From Nothophaeocryptopus gaeumannii (lineage: Eukaryota > Ascomycota > Dothideomycetes > Mycosphaerellales > Mycosphaerellaceae), in assembly GCA_031771865.1 (NCBI GenBank), contig JASISA010000025.1, forward strand, positions 1,178,001 to 1,242,000: a stretch of DNA of 64,000 bases, given 5' to 3'. Below are positions 63,463 to 64,000 of this stretch, one piece after another. Made by a program: the position numbers and the translations under genes. The first letter of the stretch is position 1, and the number at the start of each line of letters is the position of its first letter. The notes under the pieces are model-generated. The model had not been told where the DNA came from and searched no databases. It saw only the letters and a list, made by a program, of their open reading frames with translations.

Positions 63463-64000
63463 CTAAAACTGTCTCGCCCGTTTCGATCTAGCTCTGAGCT
63501 GCGGTCCAAACTTGAACATCACAAAGGCGATTAGACTCAGTCCAGTGCCAACAAGCGCTAACAGAAGTCCAGCGAATTGACTGCCCACGTTATGGAAGAA
63601 CTGACTTGCGAACAAAGGCGATACAGCTCCCAGCGTGTTTCTCATAAGTCCTTGACCGGCAATCGCAGACGACGAGCTATCGCCATAGCAGTCGGCCGTG
63701 TACGAGTATGTGCTCTCGAACACGAAGTAGATACCAAAAGCAATGGGCGCCAAGCTGATAGTCGGCGCGATCCAAGGAAGATATCCATATTGCGTGAATG
63801 AGTACATGAAGAGACCGATCGGAAGCCAGATAGCTCCGTACATAGCTCCGTAGAGACGAGTCTCGGGAGTCGCAACGCGGTCGGGATCGTCGACGATCTT
63901 CTCGTACTTGCGCATTTGCAAGTGGTGTGCCAGCCATCCGAGAGTAGTACCAATGGCCAAGCTGATGTATGGCAGGCCAGCGACACCCTCGTTCCAGCCG
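63463..64000 (-). CDS. MFS transporter, C-terminal part (5' end beyond right edge)
   Basis: The minus-strand frame is open from the window edge to the stop at 63463, about 178 residues, reading GWNEGVAGLPYISLAIGTTL first. It holds roughly five membrane segments, RLYGAMYGAIWLPIGLFMYS and PWIAPTISLAPIAFGIYFVF among them, and the ESTYSYTADCYGDSSSSAIA loop. Next comes GQGLMRNTLGAVSPLFASQF, and then a final helix and a basic tail (RARSKRARQF). This pattern of the last helices is typical of drug:H+ antiporter-type MFS proteins (DHA1, Flr1/Tpo-like) of fungi. The N-terminal half with the first six helices lies outside the window, so substrate class cannot be judged. Confidence 0.83.
   Translation of the reverse strand, partial: GWNEGVAGLPYISLAIGTTLGWLAHHLQMRKYEKIVDDPDRVATPETRLYGAMYGAIWLPIGLFMYSFTQYGYLPWIAPTISLAPIAFGIYFVFESTYSYTADCYGDSSSSAIAGQGLMRNTLGAVSPLFASQFFHNVGSQFAGLLLALVGTGLSLIAFVMFKFGPQLRARSKRARQF

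Overview
The window reads as chromosomal DNA of a filamentous ascomycete. Most genes carry short GT-AG introns (47-119 nt) with CTAAC/CTGAC-type branch sites, lie on both strands with short spacers, and include fungus-specific families (Zn(II)2Cys6 regulator, HET protein, LaeA-like methyltransferase). The gene set and intron style suit a dothideomycete, perhaps Mycosphaerellales, but this placement is an inference. All exon coordinates were worked out by hand from splice signals and reading frame; no transcript or database evidence was available.

Layout. 1-11.6 kb, all minus strand: a left-truncated arylsulfotransferase, a P-loop sulfotransferase-like protein, a gene-poor stretch with a decayed spliced fragment (about 5.16-5.63 kb), a large HECT ubiquitin ligase and ribosomal protein L15. 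12.6-17.9 kb: a Zn2Cys6 regulator, then a divergent pair coding for an N-carbamoyl amidohydrolase and a dihydropyrimidinase, consecutive steps of cyclic ureide breakdown. 18-22.7 kb: cation/proton antiporter, tRNA pseudouridine synthase Deg1/Pus3 and the GPI-anchor subunit PIG-H/Gpi15. 23.1-25.2 kb: a second, complete arylsulfotransferase. 26.7-35 kb: HET protein, Rad6 ubiquitin-conjugating enzyme, Dgk1-like diacylglycerol kinase, histidinol-phosphate aminotransferase and a conserved protein of unknown function. 35.2-50 kb: an unrecognised coiled-coil protein, thiolase, a LaeA-like methyltransferase broken by one missing base, an MFS sugar transporter, a PhyH-family dioxygenase, a Cys-rich small protein and an unrecognised fungal protein.

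50-64 kb is more mixed. It holds a truncated carboxylesterase remnant, a TPR-like protein, a long unrecognised locus with a stop and a frame break, an AT-rich patch, a tRNA-Glu gene, a secreted GH3 beta-glucosidase, a JmjC (JMJD5-like) protein and the C-terminal half of an MFS transporter cut by the right edge.

The most unusual observation is the tRNA-Glu(CTC) gene at 57849-57995. Besides an 11-nt intron at the canonical 37/38 site, its T arm is split by a 64-nt segment with every mark of a spliceosomal intron (GTAGGT donor, TACTAAC branch site, CAG acceptor). Removing it restores a perfect T stem-loop, and the B box stays intact across the 3' junction. Other points worth a look are a perfect 14-bp hairpin in the L15/regulator intergenic region, two homopolymer-associated single-base frame breaks, and GATA-type sites between the two ureide-catabolism genes.
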